A stretch of 64,000 nucleotides of DNA from Pseudomonas sp. PH1b. Lineage in GTDB: Bacteria > Pseudomonadota > Gammaproteobacteria > Pseudomonadales > Pseudomonadaceae. The stretch spans positions 434,001 to 498,000 of the forward strand of contig NZ_AYMU01000004.1 of NCBI RefSeq assembly GCF_000633395.1, written 5' to 3'. Below the pieces are notes generated by a model that did no database searches, had not been told where the DNA came from, and was given only the letters and a program-made list of their open reading frames with translations. A program made the translations under genes and the position numbers. Positions 27,175 through 36,778 of this stretch are shown here, in pieces; position 1 is the first letter of the stretch, and every line of letters starts with the position of its first letter.

Positions 27175-28894
27175 AGTTGCCTTGGGCAAGTCATTGAGCA
27201 ACCCGCCTGCGAGGTGTCTTGAACGGCCCCGGCAGTGTTTGCCCTGGGGCTGCCTGAGCTTGCTGCTGATGCTGCCCGGGGTGGCGGCTGCCGCGTTGCC
27301 CAACGCCGGGCAGGCGATGCGTGACCTCGAGGCCACGCAACCGGCCTTGCCGGAGCCTCCGGCGCCGGAACTGGACCTGCCGGCGAAGCCGCCGAGCGCC
27401 CCTGCCCAGGCTCCGGATACCTCCGGCATCCGCCTGCAGGTCAACGATTTCGTGATCGTCGGCAATCAGGTGTTCAGCAACGAGACGCTGCAGGCCGAGT
27501 TGGCGGACCTCAAGGGTCAGGAGCTGGATCTGAACCAGCTGCGCGCGGCTGCCGAGCGTCTGACCACCTATTACCAGAACCAGGGCTACATGCTGGCCCG
27601 GGCCTTCCTGCCGGCCCAGGACATCGAGGACGGCGTGGTGCGTATCGAGGTCATGGAAGGCCGTTACGGCCGTATTCAAGTGAACAACCAGTCCCGGGCT
27701 CTGAACTCGGTGATCAGCGGCCCCCTGTCGTCGCTGCAAAGCGATACCGCAGTGCGCAGTGACGATCTTGAGCGCAGCCTGCTGCTGTTGAGCGACCTTC
27801 CCGGGGTTCGGGTCAAGGGCACCCTGAGTGCCGGTGAGCAGCGGGGCACCACCGACCTGCTGGTCAATGCGCAGCCCGGGCCCTGGGCCAGCGGCACCCT
27901 GGAAGCCGACAACTTCGGCGGCTACTACACCGGCGAATACCGCCTGGGGGGCAGCCTCAACCTCAACAATCCCTTGCGTCTGGGCGATCAGCTGAACCTG
28001 CGGGTGCTGGGCAGCGATGAGGATCAGCGCTACTACCGCGCCGCCTACAAACTCCCGCTAGGTCCCTGGTCCACCAGCCTGGGCGTGGCCTATTCGCGGA
28101 TGAAGTACGAGTTGGGCCGGGACTTCGAGCTGCTGGAGGCCAACGGCCAGGCCAGCATCGGCAGTGTCTTCATCACTCAACCGCTGATCCGCAGCCGCAC
28201 CTTCGATCTCAGCGCCCAATTGCAGTACGAGGACAAGCGGCTGCGGGACGACATCGACCTGTTCGAAATCAGCAGCCAGAAGCATGTGGAGCTCTGGAGC
28301 CTGAGCCTCAACGGCAACTCCCAGGACAGCGTGCTCGGCGGCGGGCAGAACTTCTTCTACCTCATCTACGGCAGTGGCCGGTTGAGCATCGACGACCCGA
28401 TGGACCAGTGGCGCGACCACTTCACGGCCGGCACCAACGGTGGCTTTCAGAAGCTCAACCTGAATGCCGCGCGCCTGCAGTACCTGAGCCCGCGCTTTCA
28501 GCTCTACGGCCAGTTCAACGGCCAATGGTCTTCGACCAACCTGGACAGCTCGGAAAAATTCGGCATCGGCGGCCCCTTCGATGTGCGCGCCTACCCCCAA
28601 GGCACCAGCAGTGGCGACCAGGGCTGGCAAGCGAGCCTGGAACTGCGCTTTCTCCTGGCCCCGCGTTGGCAGCTCAAGGCGTTTGTCGATCACGGCGCGG
28701 TGCAGATCAACAAACGCCCCTGGATTCACGATGAGAACCGCCGCCAGCTTTCGGGCGCCGGTGTGGGTGCCAGTTGGAGCGGTCCTTCGCAACAGATCAG
28801 CGTGACCAGTGCCTGGGCCCTGGACAACAACCAGGAAGGCAGCGGTCCCGAGCGTACGCCGAGGATCTGGGCAAGCGCGACTCAGTATTTCTGA
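27149..28894 (+). CDS. two-partner secretion transporter TpsB (FhaC/ShlB family)
   Basis: 581 residues. A long n-region and signal peptide (to about residue 49) precede two POTRA domains (about 93-175 and 176-255) and a 16-strand barrel. The barrel loop motif is VRAYPQG (about residues 478-484), the variant of VRGY found in many ShlB-type TpsB proteins. It ends in aromatic Phe. TpsB secretes unfolded TpsA exoproteins from the periplasm. The start is a GTG at 27149 with GGGGAGA just upstream, inside the second chaperone gene; a second GTG two codons on is an alternative. Expected cargo: the three downstream TpsA proteins. Confidence 0.93.
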   Translation: MEVREYKTEVALGKSLSNPPARCLERPRQCLPWGCLSLLLMLPGVAAAALPNAGQAMRDLEATQPALPEPPAPELDLPAKPPSAPAQAPDTSGIRLQVNDFVIVGNQVFSNETLQAELADLKGQELDLNQLRAAAERLTTYYQNQGYMLARAFLPAQDIEDGVVRIEVMEGRYGRIQVNNQSRALNSVISGPLSSLQSDTAVRSDDLERSLLLLSDLPGVRVKGTLSAGEQRGTTDLLVNAQPGPWASGTLEADNFGGYYTGEYRLGGSLNLNNPLRLGDQLNLRVLGSDEDQRYYRAAYKLPLGPWSTSLGVAYSRMKYELGRDFELLEANGQASIGSVFITQPLIRSRTFDLSAQLQYEDKRLRDDIDLFEISSQKHVELWSLSLNGNSQDSVLGGGQNFFYLIYGSGRLSIDDPMDQWRDHFTAGTNGGFQKLNLNAARLQYLSPRFQLYGQFNGQWSSTNLDSSEKFGIGGPFDVRAYPQGTSSGDQGWQASLELRFLLAPRWQLKAFVDHGAVQINKRPWIHDENRRQLSGAGVGASWSGPSQQISVTSAWALDNNQEGSGPERTPRIWASATQYF

Positions 28895-28922
28895 AGGCGC
28901 ATGTGCGCTTCGGATGTAGTGC

Positions 28923-28945
28923 CGCCCTGCAAAAGTTGCAAGGCG
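28923..28945 (+). promoter_or_regulatory. leader hairpin upstream of TpsA1
   Basis: TGCAA-AAG-TTGCA with a flanking CGCC/GGCG extension (one mismatch) forms a small stem-loop. Its core ends 30 nt before the GTG start. Comparable elements precede TpsA2 and TpsA3 at the same distance. Confidence 0.5.
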
Positions 28946-28970
28946 TTAATCAGTAAAATAAGGAGTCAAC

Positions 28971-31900
28971 GTGAATAAGGTTTATGCATTGGTATGGAAC
29001 CAGGCTCAGGGTTGCTGGAGTGTGGCCGACGAAGGGGCGCGGCGCCGTCGGCGTTCAGGAACCCGCAAAGGCCTGGTGGTGATGGTTGCCGGGTTGCTGG
29101 GCATAGGCGCTTTGCCTATGGCCTTCGCGCTGCCGACTGGAGGAACCATAGTCTCCGGACAGGCAGACATCCTGACGTTCGAGAATGGCAAGCAGATGTC
29201 GATCAACCAGCACTCCGACAAGCTGATCACCAACTGGAACGACTTCAGCGTGAACCGCGGCCAGACGGTGACCTTCAGCCAGCCGACCAAGACCTCGGTC
29301 GCCCTGAACCGGGTGATCGGCGTCAACGGCAGTAATATCCAGGGGCAAATCAATGCCAACGGCCGGGTGTTCCTGATCAACCCCAACGGCGTGGTATTCG
29401 GCAACAACGCTCAGGTCAACGTCGGTGGCCTGGTGGTCTCGACCAAGAACATCAGCGATGACAACTTCAAGGCCGGCAACTACAAGTTTGCCGGGACCTC
29501 ACAAGCTGAAATCGTCAACAACGGCGTGATTACTACCACCGATGGTGGCAGTGTGGCCCTGCTCGGCAAGACCGTGCGCAACGAAGGCGACATCAAGGCG
29601 CAAAAGGGCCGTGTGGCCCTGGGTGGCGGTGACGAGTTCACCGTCAGCTTCGACAGCAACAACCTGCTGGACCTGAAAGTCGATGCCGCGGCGATCAATG
29701 CGCTGGTCAGCAACGGCGGCCTGCTCAAGGCCGATGGCGGGCAGGTGTTGATGACCGCACGCAGTGCCGGCTCGATGCTGCAGACCGTGGTCAACAACCA
29801 GGGCGCCATCGAAGCCAACACTCTGTCGCGCAAGGCCGGCAAGATCACCCTGGACGGCGGTGATGTCGGCGTGGTCAACGTCGGTGGCTCGATGAGCGCC
29901 AATGCACTGACTTCGATCGGTGATGGCGGTGTCGTGGAGACCAAGGGCGCCGACACCAAGGTGCAACTGGCCGCCCGGGTCAACACCTTGGCCACCAATG
30001 GCAAGGCCGGTACCTGGAAGATCAGTTCCACCGATATCAATGTCAGCCCAACCTCCACCCCCGGCAGCAACAACGTGTATGCCGATACCCTGTCGTTTAA
30101 CCTGGCTTCCACCAACGTCGAGTTGAGCAGCAAGTCCGGCGACGTTTCGATCGACGGTGATATCAACTGGAGCAGCGGCAATCACTTGAACGTCGCTTCG
30201 GCCCAGGACATCAACCTCAATAAAAACCTGAAGGCCAGCGGTACAGGCGCTCGTGTCGAGCTCCAGGCCGATCGGGACATCAAGCTCAATGGTGCGGTAG
30301 CGCTGACCGGTAACAACAGCAGCCTCGGCCTGGTCTACGGCAACAGCTATGTCCTGGGCGATCGCGGCCAGGTCACCCTGTCCGGCAGCGGCGCTTCGTT
30401 CGACGTCAATGATGACCTGTACACAGTGATCCAGAACTCCGCGCAGTTGCAGGCGATCGGCACCAACCTCGGTGGCCTGTATGTGCTGGGCAATGACATC
30501 AAGGGCACCGGCATCATCAAGACCATTGGTGGCAACAGACAGTTCAACGGCATCTTCGAGGGCCTGGGCAATACCATCAGTGGTTTCACCGTCAATACCG
30601 ATGGGCCTTACGGTGGTCTGTTCGGCCGATCGTCCGGCAGTATCAGCAACCTCAAGCTGGCGTCGATGAGAATCAACGGTACTACCTCCAACTCCGGCTT
30701 CGGAAAAATCGGTGGCTTGGTGGGCGAGAACACCGGCCGTATCGAAAACGTCAGTGGCACCAACCTGGTCGTGAACGCCAACAGCAATCAGACCAACACC
30801 GTCGGTGGCCTGGTCGGCGTCAACGCCGGCGGCAGCATCAACCGTGGATCGGTGACCGGTACGGTGACCGGTAACAACAACACCTTGGCCATGGGCGGCC
30901 TGGTCGGCGAAAACAATGTTGGCCGCGCCGGTGTGGGGAGCATTACCAATAGCTCCACCAACGTGCAGGTGTTGGGCACCGTACAGCTCAGTGAGGTGGG
31001 TGGCATGGGCGGCCTGGTGGGGATCAACAAGGGCGGGGAAATCAAGGGTTCTTCGAGTGCCGGTACGATCGGAACGGGTTTCCGTCCACCCGTTAACCCT
31101 CCTGTTCGCCCACCATACATCGACCCGAACCTGGGTGGCCTGGTGGGCTACAACCAAGGCGGCCTGATTGAGAACGCCAGTTCTTCGGTCAATGTCTCGG
31201 GTTATGCCGCCAGCCGTATCGGTGGTCTGGTGGGGACCAACAAAAATGGCACCATCATCGACTCCAGCGCCAGTGGTTCGGTTACCGGGGTAACGTCCCT
31301 GGCCGCAGGTGGCTTGGTGGGCTTCAACCAGAACAGCGAGCTGAAGAACGTCAAGGCCACTGGCACGGTGACTGACTCCACCGGCACCAACATTGGCGGT
31401 CTGGTGGGCAAGAACGAGGACAGCCAGATCCACACGGCGGAAGCGACCGGCAGTGTGACAGGTGGTACCAACAGCAATGTCGGTGGCCTGATCGGACACA
31501 ACTTTGGCGGTAACACCGAATATGTCGTGGCTCGTGGCAATGCCAGCGGCGGCAACATCAGCAACGTCGGCGGGTTGGTTGGTTACAACGACGGTGACCT
31601 GAGTTCGGCCGAAGCCAGCGGTGACGTCCGCGGCGGCGTCACCAGCTTTGTCGGCGGCCTGGTGGGTACCAACGGCGACCTTGTCGATCACCGCATCAAT
31701 AGCGCATCGGCCAAAGGCGACGTAGTGGGCGGTGATCGGAGTGCGGTTGGCGGCCTGGTCGGTCAGAACAAGTCGTTCATCACCAACTCCCTGGCCGATG
31801 GCCAGGTGAGCGGCGGCGTCTCTGCCCTCCTGGGCGGACTGGTCGGCTTGAACACGGGCGATCTGCGTAACTCTTCGGCCTCGGGCAAGATCAACTTCGT

Positions 31901-32030
31901 TGCGCGCAACGCCCAGACCTACGGTGGCCTGGTCGGGGTCAACTACGGCGACATGCGCTACAACAGGGCGGAGGAGCTGGCGGCGCAAGTGCCAGCGGTC
32001 GGCCTGAACGAGGGCGATATCCGCAACTGA
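28971..32030 (+). CDS. TpsA1: CupB5-like secreted exoprotein with GLUG repeats
   Basis: 1019 residues. An extended signal peptide (MNKVYALVWNQAQGCW at residues 1-16, RRRRR at 25-28, hydrophobic core to about 53) marks type V secretion. The TPS secretion domain follows (about 54-300) with NPNG at 137-140. A beta-helical middle leads to about 15 GLUG repeats (GGLVGxNxG...) from about residue 545 to 1000, interrupted near 702 by a proline-rich FRPPVNPPVRPPY insert. No cysteine is seen in the mature part, as usual for TpsA. GTG start with AAGGAG upstream. Length and place match P. aeruginosa CupB5 (about 1018 residues as I recall). Probably a secreted adhesin or matrix protein. Confidence 0.9.
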   Translation: MNKVYALVWNQAQGCWSVADEGARRRRRSGTRKGLVVMVAGLLGIGALPMAFALPTGGTIVSGQADILTFENGKQMSINQHSDKLITNWNDFSVNRGQTVTFSQPTKTSVALNRVIGVNGSNIQGQINANGRVFLINPNGVVFGNNAQVNVGGLVVSTKNISDDNFKAGNYKFAGTSQAEIVNNGVITTTDGGSVALLGKTVRNEGDIKAQKGRVALGGGDEFTVSFDSNNLLDLKVDAAAINALVSNGGLLKADGGQVLMTARSAGSMLQTVVNNQGAIEANTLSRKAGKITLDGGDVGVVNVGGSMSANALTSIGDGGVVETKGADTKVQLAARVNTLATNGKAGTWKISSTDINVSPTSTPGSNNVYADTLSFNLASTNVELSSKSGDVSIDGDINWSSGNHLNVASAQDINLNKNLKASGTGARVELQADRDIKLNGAVALTGNNSSLGLVYGNSYVLGDRGQVTLSGSGASFDVNDDLYTVIQNSAQLQAIGTNLGGLYVLGNDIKGTGIIKTIGGNRQFNGIFEGLGNTISGFTVNTDGPYGGLFGRSSGSISNLKLASMRINGTTSNSGFGKIGGLVGENTGRIENVSGTNLVVNANSNQTNTVGGLVGVNAGGSINRGSVTGTVTGNNNTLAMGGLVGENNVGRAGVGSITNSSTNVQVLGTVQLSEVGGMGGLVGINKGGEIKGSSSAGTIGTGFRPPVNPPVRPPYIDPNLGGLVGYNQGGLIENASSSVNVSGYAASRIGGLVGTNKNGTIIDSSASGSVTGVTSLAAGGLVGFNQNSELKNVKATGTVTDSTGTNIGGLVGKNEDSQIHTAEATGSVTGGTNSNVGGLIGHNFGGNTEYVVARGNASGGNISNVGGLVGYNDGDLSSAEASGDVRGGVTSFVGGLVGTNGDLVDHRINSASAKGDVVGGDRSAVGGLVGQNKSFITNSLADGQVSGGVSALLGGLVGLNTGDLRNSSASGKINFVARNAQTYGGLVGVNYGDMRYNRAEELAAQVPAVGLNEGDIRN

Positions 32031-32173
32031 TGACCGGTACCCACTGATCTGAGGAAGGACAGTTCCCCGGTGCACCTGGCTGATGCCTGGCGTACCGGGT
32101 GCTGACTGATGACGGGTACCTGCTTGTCTCGTTCCTTGATGATCTTTCTTAAGGGTGGCCGGAAGCAGCCGGC

Positions 32174-32240
32174 CACTGTTGGACAACCCATCTCGTTTGT
32201 GCAGGGCATGGCCGTTCACACAGGCGGTGCTCCAACAGTG
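32174..32240 (+). repeat. 10-bp inverted repeat in the adhesin leader
   Basis: CACTGTTGGA at 32174-32183 is repeated as its exact complement TCCAACAGTG at 32231-32240, 47 nt apart, ending 19 nt before the adhesin start codon. The mRNA leader could fold with this as the closing stem and affect access to the ribosome site. Confidence 0.5.
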
Positions 32241-32259
32241 CAGACAGGGAGAAAGACAG

Positions 32260-33402
32260 ATGATTCGCCAATGGCTGAGGCTTGTAACCGAGCGTAGACC
32301 GCTGTCCCTGTGGGTTCATGGCGTCGTGCTTGCAGCGATGCTTTGCGGCTGGGTCGGCACGCAAGCGCGCGCAGCCTCGGTGAACGGTTATGCCAGGGGC
32401 TGCGACGTCACCAGCAACGCCGTTACGCAATGGCGGCTGATCAACCCGTTGAACACCAATACCGCGGTAGGAACCGTGTTATGGCAGCGTACGCTGACCT
32501 TGCATACCAGTTTCAACCTGGCTGTCTCCGGCAGACCTCGGGAACTGGTGACTGCGGGGCATTGGACCCCCGGTACGCCGCAGTACGATGGTGCCGCGCC
32601 TACCAATGTCGCCGGCATTGGCTTGCGACTGGAGGTTGTTCCTCAAGGGGGCAAGAACATACGGGTGGCCCAGGTCACCTACCCGATTGCCTTGGAAAAA
32701 AATGACGACCTGGTCTTTGAGAGCGGTTTACCCAAGCAGACCATGGTCACCCAGATTGTTCAGTCACTGATCCTGACCGTGCCACCGGATCAGTTGCCCA
32801 CGGGCACCCTCAAAGTGACTCAGGTAACAGGCTCTTCCTACCTGCAGTTGTATGCGTACGACCTGGAAAAAAACGAGTCGACCCTGGGGGCCCAATTGAG
32901 CCAGCTCAGCGCACCGCTGACCGGCAGTTGCCGCACGAGCCTGGTCATGGGCGGCATGGACTTCAACATCAACATCGAGCTGCCCAAGACCTGCGTGGTG
33001 GAAGCCTACAAAGAGATCGGGGTGCGCTTGGGGCGCTTCACCCTGTCGGACTTTCCCCAGGTCAACGCTACCTCGCCTGCGGTTCCTTTCAGCATCGGCT
33101 TGAGCCGTTGTTCGATGCAGGCCAAGCCTCGCATCAGCTTTATCGACAAGTCCGGGGGCTCGTCGGTCCCGGGCGTACTGGGTCTGATCAATTCCAGTAC
33201 CCGGGGGTTCGGCATTGTCATGACCAATGGGCTGACTTCGGAACGCATCGAGTACAGCGGCCAGAGCTACGAGATGCAGCGCATCGGCGAGGGCGCAAGC
33301 ATTCCCTTGCGGGCCAGCTACATCCGCATTGGCAATGACCAGGAAGTCCAGGCCGGCGGAGAGGCCAACGGGGCCGCAGAGTTCACCTTTACCTTCCCAT
33401 GA
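32260..33402 (+). CDS. fimbrial tip adhesin (CupB6-like)
   Basis: 380 residues. Signal peptide to about residue 38 (TQARA/AS), then a larger N-terminal lectin-like domain (about 39-220) and a C-terminal pilin domain (CVVEAYKEIGVRLGRF..., ending AAEFTFTF). This two-domain layout is that of tip adhesins such as FimH. The start is ATG at 32260 with GGGAGAAAG upstream; the longer in-frame reading is rejected. It sits between TpsA1 and TpsA2, matching cupB6 after cupB5. The receptor is unknown. Confidence 0.85.
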   Translation: MIRQWLRLVTERRPLSLWVHGVVLAAMLCGWVGTQARAASVNGYARGCDVTSNAVTQWRLINPLNTNTAVGTVLWQRTLTLHTSFNLAVSGRPRELVTAGHWTPGTPQYDGAAPTNVAGIGLRLEVVPQGGKNIRVAQVTYPIALEKNDDLVFESGLPKQTMVTQIVQSLILTVPPDQLPTGTLKVTQVTGSSYLQLYAYDLEKNESTLGAQLSQLSAPLTGSCRTSLVMGGMDFNINIELPKTCVVEAYKEIGVRLGRFTLSDFPQVNATSPAVPFSIGLSRCSMQAKPRISFIDKSGGSSVPGVLGLINSSTRGFGIVMTNGLTSERIEYSGQSYEMQRIGEGASIPLRASYIRIGNDQEVQAGGEANGAAEFTFTFP

Positions 33403-33499
33403 GCGCGACCGGTCATTGAGCCGGTTCGCCCGTGGGCGAGTTCTACCCAACACCGTCGTTCAGTCTTGAAGGCCTAGCGAGCGCTTCAGCGGCAGTGCC

Positions 33500-33521
33500 G
33501 TGCTGTAAAGGTTTGCAGTAC
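33500..33521 (+). promoter_or_regulatory. leader hairpin upstream of TpsA2
   Basis: GTGCTGTAAA-GG-TTTGCAGTAC can pair over ten positions (two wobble pairs). The core TGTAAAGGTTTGCA ends 29 nt before the ATG of TpsA2, as at TpsA1 and TpsA3. Confidence 0.5.
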
Positions 33522-33546
33522 GTAGATAAATCGATATGGAGTTTTC

Positions 33547-36543
33547 ATGAACAAGATCTATGCGTTGGTATGGAACCAGGCCCAGGGCTGCTGGAACGTC
33601 ACTCACGAGGGCGCCCGGCGTCGGCGTACCGGTTCCGGCAAGGGCCTGGTGGTGGCGGTTGCCAGTCTCCTGGCGATGACCGGGTTGCCCTCGGCGTTTG
33701 CCTTGCCCACGGGAGGGGAGGTGGTGTCCGGCAGTGCGGACATCCTTGCCCAGGGCCCGAACATGTCGATCAATCAGCATACGGACAAGCTGATCACGAA
33801 CTGGAATGACTTCAGTGTTCAGGCCAATCAATCGGTGACCTTCAATCAGCCCACCAGCACCTCGATTGCCCTGAACCGGGTCGTCGGCGTCAATGGCAGC
33901 CAGATTCATGGGCAGATCAATGCCAATGGCCGGGTGTTCCTGATCAACCCCAACGGGGTAGTGTTCGGCCAAGGCTCACAGGTCAATGTCGGTGGCCTGG
34001 TGGCTACGACCCGCGACATCAGCGATGCCGATTTCAAGGCCGGCAACTACCGGTTCACCGGCGACTCGGCGGCCGAGGTAGTCAACCAGGGCGCCATCAC
34101 TGCCGCTGACGGTGGTGGCGTTGCGCTGCTCGGGGCCAAGGTGACCAACCAAGGCACGATCAATGCGCAGAACGGGCGTGTGGCGCTGGCCGCAGGCAAT
34201 GGCTTCACCGTCAGCTTCGATGACAACCAACTGCTGGACCTGCACGTCGACAGCGCCGCGCTCAACGCGCTGGTGCACAACAGCGGCACCGGCCTGCTCA
34301 AGGCCGACGGCGGGCAGGTGCTGATGACCGCCAAGAGCGCAGGTTCGATGCTGCAGACCGTGGTCAACAACCAGGGCACCATCGAAGCCAATACCCTGTC
34401 GCAAAAAGCCGGCCGGATCACCCTCGACGGTGGTGATGTAGGAGTGGTCAGCGTCGATGGTTCGCTGCAGGCCAACGCGCTAGGCGGCAAGGGCGATGGC
34501 GGGCTGATCGAGACCCGGGGCGCCACCACCCGGGTACAGCTGCCGACCAAGGTCGGCACTCAGTCCAGGGATGGCCGCACGGGCACCTGGAAGATCGCCA
34601 GCAACGAAGTCAAGGTGGGCTCCTTCTTCAACGCCAACAGCAACACCGTCCATGCCGACACCCTGTCGCGCAACCTGGCCACGACCAATATCGAACTGGC
34701 CAGTGGCAAGGGCGATGTAGCGGTGGAAAACGGGATGCGCTGGTCCAGCGGTAACCAGTTGACCCTCTCTTCGGCCAAAGACATTCGCCTGAATGATCGC
34801 CTGTCTGCCACTGGCGCCAATGCCCGGGTCGAACTCAACGCCCAGGGTGGTATCAAGCTCAACCGTCAACTGACGCTGAGCGGCAGCAACAGCAGCCTCG
34901 GGCTGAACCACGGTAGTGGGTTTGTCATGGGCCAGAATGGCGGCGTCACGCTGTCCGGCAACGGAGCGCGTTTCGACGCCAACGGCGAAGCCTACCGCGT
35001 CATTCAAGACGCCACGCAGTTGCAGGCAATCGACCAGGACCTGGCCGGGCGCTACGTCCTCGGCAACTCCATCAACAGCAGCGCGCGCCTGACCTCCATC
35101 GGTGGCCAGCAGGCCTTCAGTGGCATCTTCGATGGCCTGGGCAACACCCTCAGCGGTTTGACGATCAACAGCAACGGCACCGATGGCGGGCTGTTCGCCA
35201 GCTCGTCCGGCAGCATCGGCAACCTCAAGCTGGCCTCCTTGACCATCAACGGTGCCATGCCGACCTCCGGTTCCAGTGCTGTCGGTGGCCTGGTCGGACG
35301 CAACAGCGGGAGCATTGCCAACGTCAGCGCCAGCGATCTGCGGGTAAATGCCAAGAGCCGACAGGACAACGTGATCGGCGGGCTGGTGGGGATCAACTCC
35401 GGCGGTTCCATCGATAATGCGTCGATCACCGGTGTGGTGCTGGGCAATACCCTCACTTCGGCCGCCGGTGGCCTGGTGGGCGAGAACCGTCAGCTGGAGG
35501 GGAGTGGCGGCACCGTGACCAACAGCAGCGCCGATGTCCGGCTCACCGCCAGCATCGCCAGCAACGCCGAGGGTGGAGTGGGTGGGTTGGTGGGCATCAA
35601 CCATCAAGGACTGATTGCCGACTCCTCCAGTGCGGGAGCGGTTTCCAGTGGGAACAGCTACAGCTACAAGGGCACCAACCTGGGCGGCCTGGTGGGTTAC
35701 AACCAGGGCGGCCGTATCGAGCGCTCCCAGTCTTCGGCAACGGTATCCGGCACTGGCGCGAGCAACGCCGGAGGCCTGGTCGGTCGCAACGAATCGGGCC
35801 GGATCAGTGATTCGGTAGCCAGCGGCAGGTTGCAGGGCAACAGCTTTGCCACGGCCGGTGGCCTGGTGGGGCTGAACCACGACAGCGTGCTGCGCAACGT
35901 CAACGTCAACGCCAGCGGCGCGGTGAATGCGGGGAACAGCCTGCACATCGGCGGCCTGGTGGGGCAGAACCTTGACAGTGACATCAGCCTTGCCGAAGCG
36001 TCCGGCCTGGTTCAGGGCGGTAGCAACAGCACTGTAGGTGGGCTTGTTGGTTCCAACGCTGGTGGGCTCATTGCCAACTCCCTGGCCTTGGGCAATGTCA
36101 CTGGCAAGGATCAAAGCCATGTCGGCGGGCTCATCGGCTACAACGCCGGGGACCTGAAGTCTGTCGAGGCCCATGGTGATGTCAGTGGCGGTGCCAAGAG
36201 CGCGGTCGGTGGTCTGGTGGGGACTCATGGGATTGAGCAGGGTGACAGCCTCATCGACACCGCCTCGGCCAAGGGCAATGTTTCCGGGGGCAGCTACAGC
36301 GTGGTCGGTGGTCTGGTGGGGCAGAACAACGCGCGGATCGTCAACACGCTCGCCAGTGGCGAAGTCTCGGGCAACCAGTATGCACAGCTGGGCGGCCTGG
36401 CGGGGGTAGACCTGGGTGACATTCGTCAATCGGCAGCCTTCGGCAACATCAAGGTAATAGCTCCGAACTACGCAAGCACGGGCTACGACCGCCCCTTGAA
36501 TCAGCCAGCCAACCTCAACCAGGGCGAGCCGCGTAACTGGTGA
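33547..36543 (+). CDS. TpsA2: CupB5-like secreted exoprotein, paralogue of TpsA3
   Basis: 998 residues. The same layout as TpsA1: extended signal peptide (MNKIYALVWNQAQGCW), signal cleavage near residue 52, secretion domain with INPNGVVFG, helical middle, then about 13 intact GLUG repeats plus a degenerate first one (GGLFASSSG). It is nearly identical to TpsA3 up to about residue 645 and then diverges. It ends in PRNW, unlike the other two. The start is ATG at 33547 with ATGGAG upstream. A probable substrate of the TpsB at 27149. Confidence 0.9.
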   Translation: MNKIYALVWNQAQGCWNVTHEGARRRRTGSGKGLVVAVASLLAMTGLPSAFALPTGGEVVSGSADILAQGPNMSINQHTDKLITNWNDFSVQANQSVTFNQPTSTSIALNRVVGVNGSQIHGQINANGRVFLINPNGVVFGQGSQVNVGGLVATTRDISDADFKAGNYRFTGDSAAEVVNQGAITAADGGGVALLGAKVTNQGTINAQNGRVALAAGNGFTVSFDDNQLLDLHVDSAALNALVHNSGTGLLKADGGQVLMTAKSAGSMLQTVVNNQGTIEANTLSQKAGRITLDGGDVGVVSVDGSLQANALGGKGDGGLIETRGATTRVQLPTKVGTQSRDGRTGTWKIASNEVKVGSFFNANSNTVHADTLSRNLATTNIELASGKGDVAVENGMRWSSGNQLTLSSAKDIRLNDRLSATGANARVELNAQGGIKLNRQLTLSGSNSSLGLNHGSGFVMGQNGGVTLSGNGARFDANGEAYRVIQDATQLQAIDQDLAGRYVLGNSINSSARLTSIGGQQAFSGIFDGLGNTLSGLTINSNGTDGGLFASSSGSIGNLKLASLTINGAMPTSGSSAVGGLVGRNSGSIANVSASDLRVNAKSRQDNVIGGLVGINSGGSIDNASITGVVLGNTLTSAAGGLVGENRQLEGSGGTVTNSSADVRLTASIASNAEGGVGGLVGINHQGLIADSSSAGAVSSGNSYSYKGTNLGGLVGYNQGGRIERSQSSATVSGTGASNAGGLVGRNESGRISDSVASGRLQGNSFATAGGLVGLNHDSVLRNVNVNASGAVNAGNSLHIGGLVGQNLDSDISLAEASGLVQGGSNSTVGGLVGSNAGGLIANSLALGNVTGKDQSHVGGLIGYNAGDLKSVEAHGDVSGGAKSAVGGLVGTHGIEQGDSLIDTASAKGNVSGGSYSVVGGLVGQNNARIVNTLASGEVSGNQYAQLGGLAGVDLGDIRQSAAFGNIKVIAPNYASTGYDRPLNQPANLNQGEPRNW
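33661..35483 (+). repeat. paralogous repeat, copy 1 (5' two thirds of TpsA2)
   Basis: This stretch matches 36896-38709 in TpsA3 at roughly 95% of positions where I compared them (for example 34571-34800), with uninterrupted identical runs of about 90 to 115 bp. Similarity drops abruptly after the segment encoding AAGGLVG. Confidence 0.85.
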
Positions 36544-36735
36544 TCACCCCCTCTTGATACAAGGAAATGGCCACTGCCTTGGTATGCCGTGCGCGAGCAC
36601 GGCATATCGAGGTTGGCCTGATTCAGGGCTGCCATGCAGCTTGTCCTGAGCGGCCCGAGGTACATCGCTTGGGATTGTGCGAGCACTTAACCGCATTGCT
36701 GCCAGGGCGCTGTGCCCCAGCCGTGTTGTGCTGCT

Positions 36736-36750
36736 CTGCAAAGGTTTGCC
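36736..36750 (+). promoter_or_regulatory. leader hairpin upstream of TpsA3
   Basis: TGCAAAGGTTTGC contains the inverted repeat GCAAA/TTTGC and ends 29 nt before the ATG of TpsA3. The sequence CAAAGGTTTGC is almost the same as in front of TpsA2. Confidence 0.5.
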
Positions 36751-36778
36751 GGGTATTGAGAATACGATAAGGAGCTTT

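Noticed and set aside
30604..31960. Regularly spaced DNA repeats that might suggest a CRISPR array
   Set aside because: The periodicity comes from GLUG protein repeats in frame; units are not identical and there are no spacers.
29499..32219. 906-residue antisense frame over TpsA1, and similar long frames at 34480-36429 and 37709-38872
   Set aside because: Shadows of repetitive GC-rich GLUG coding; they run exactly opposite to clear TpsA genes and have no recognisable domain or ribosome site.
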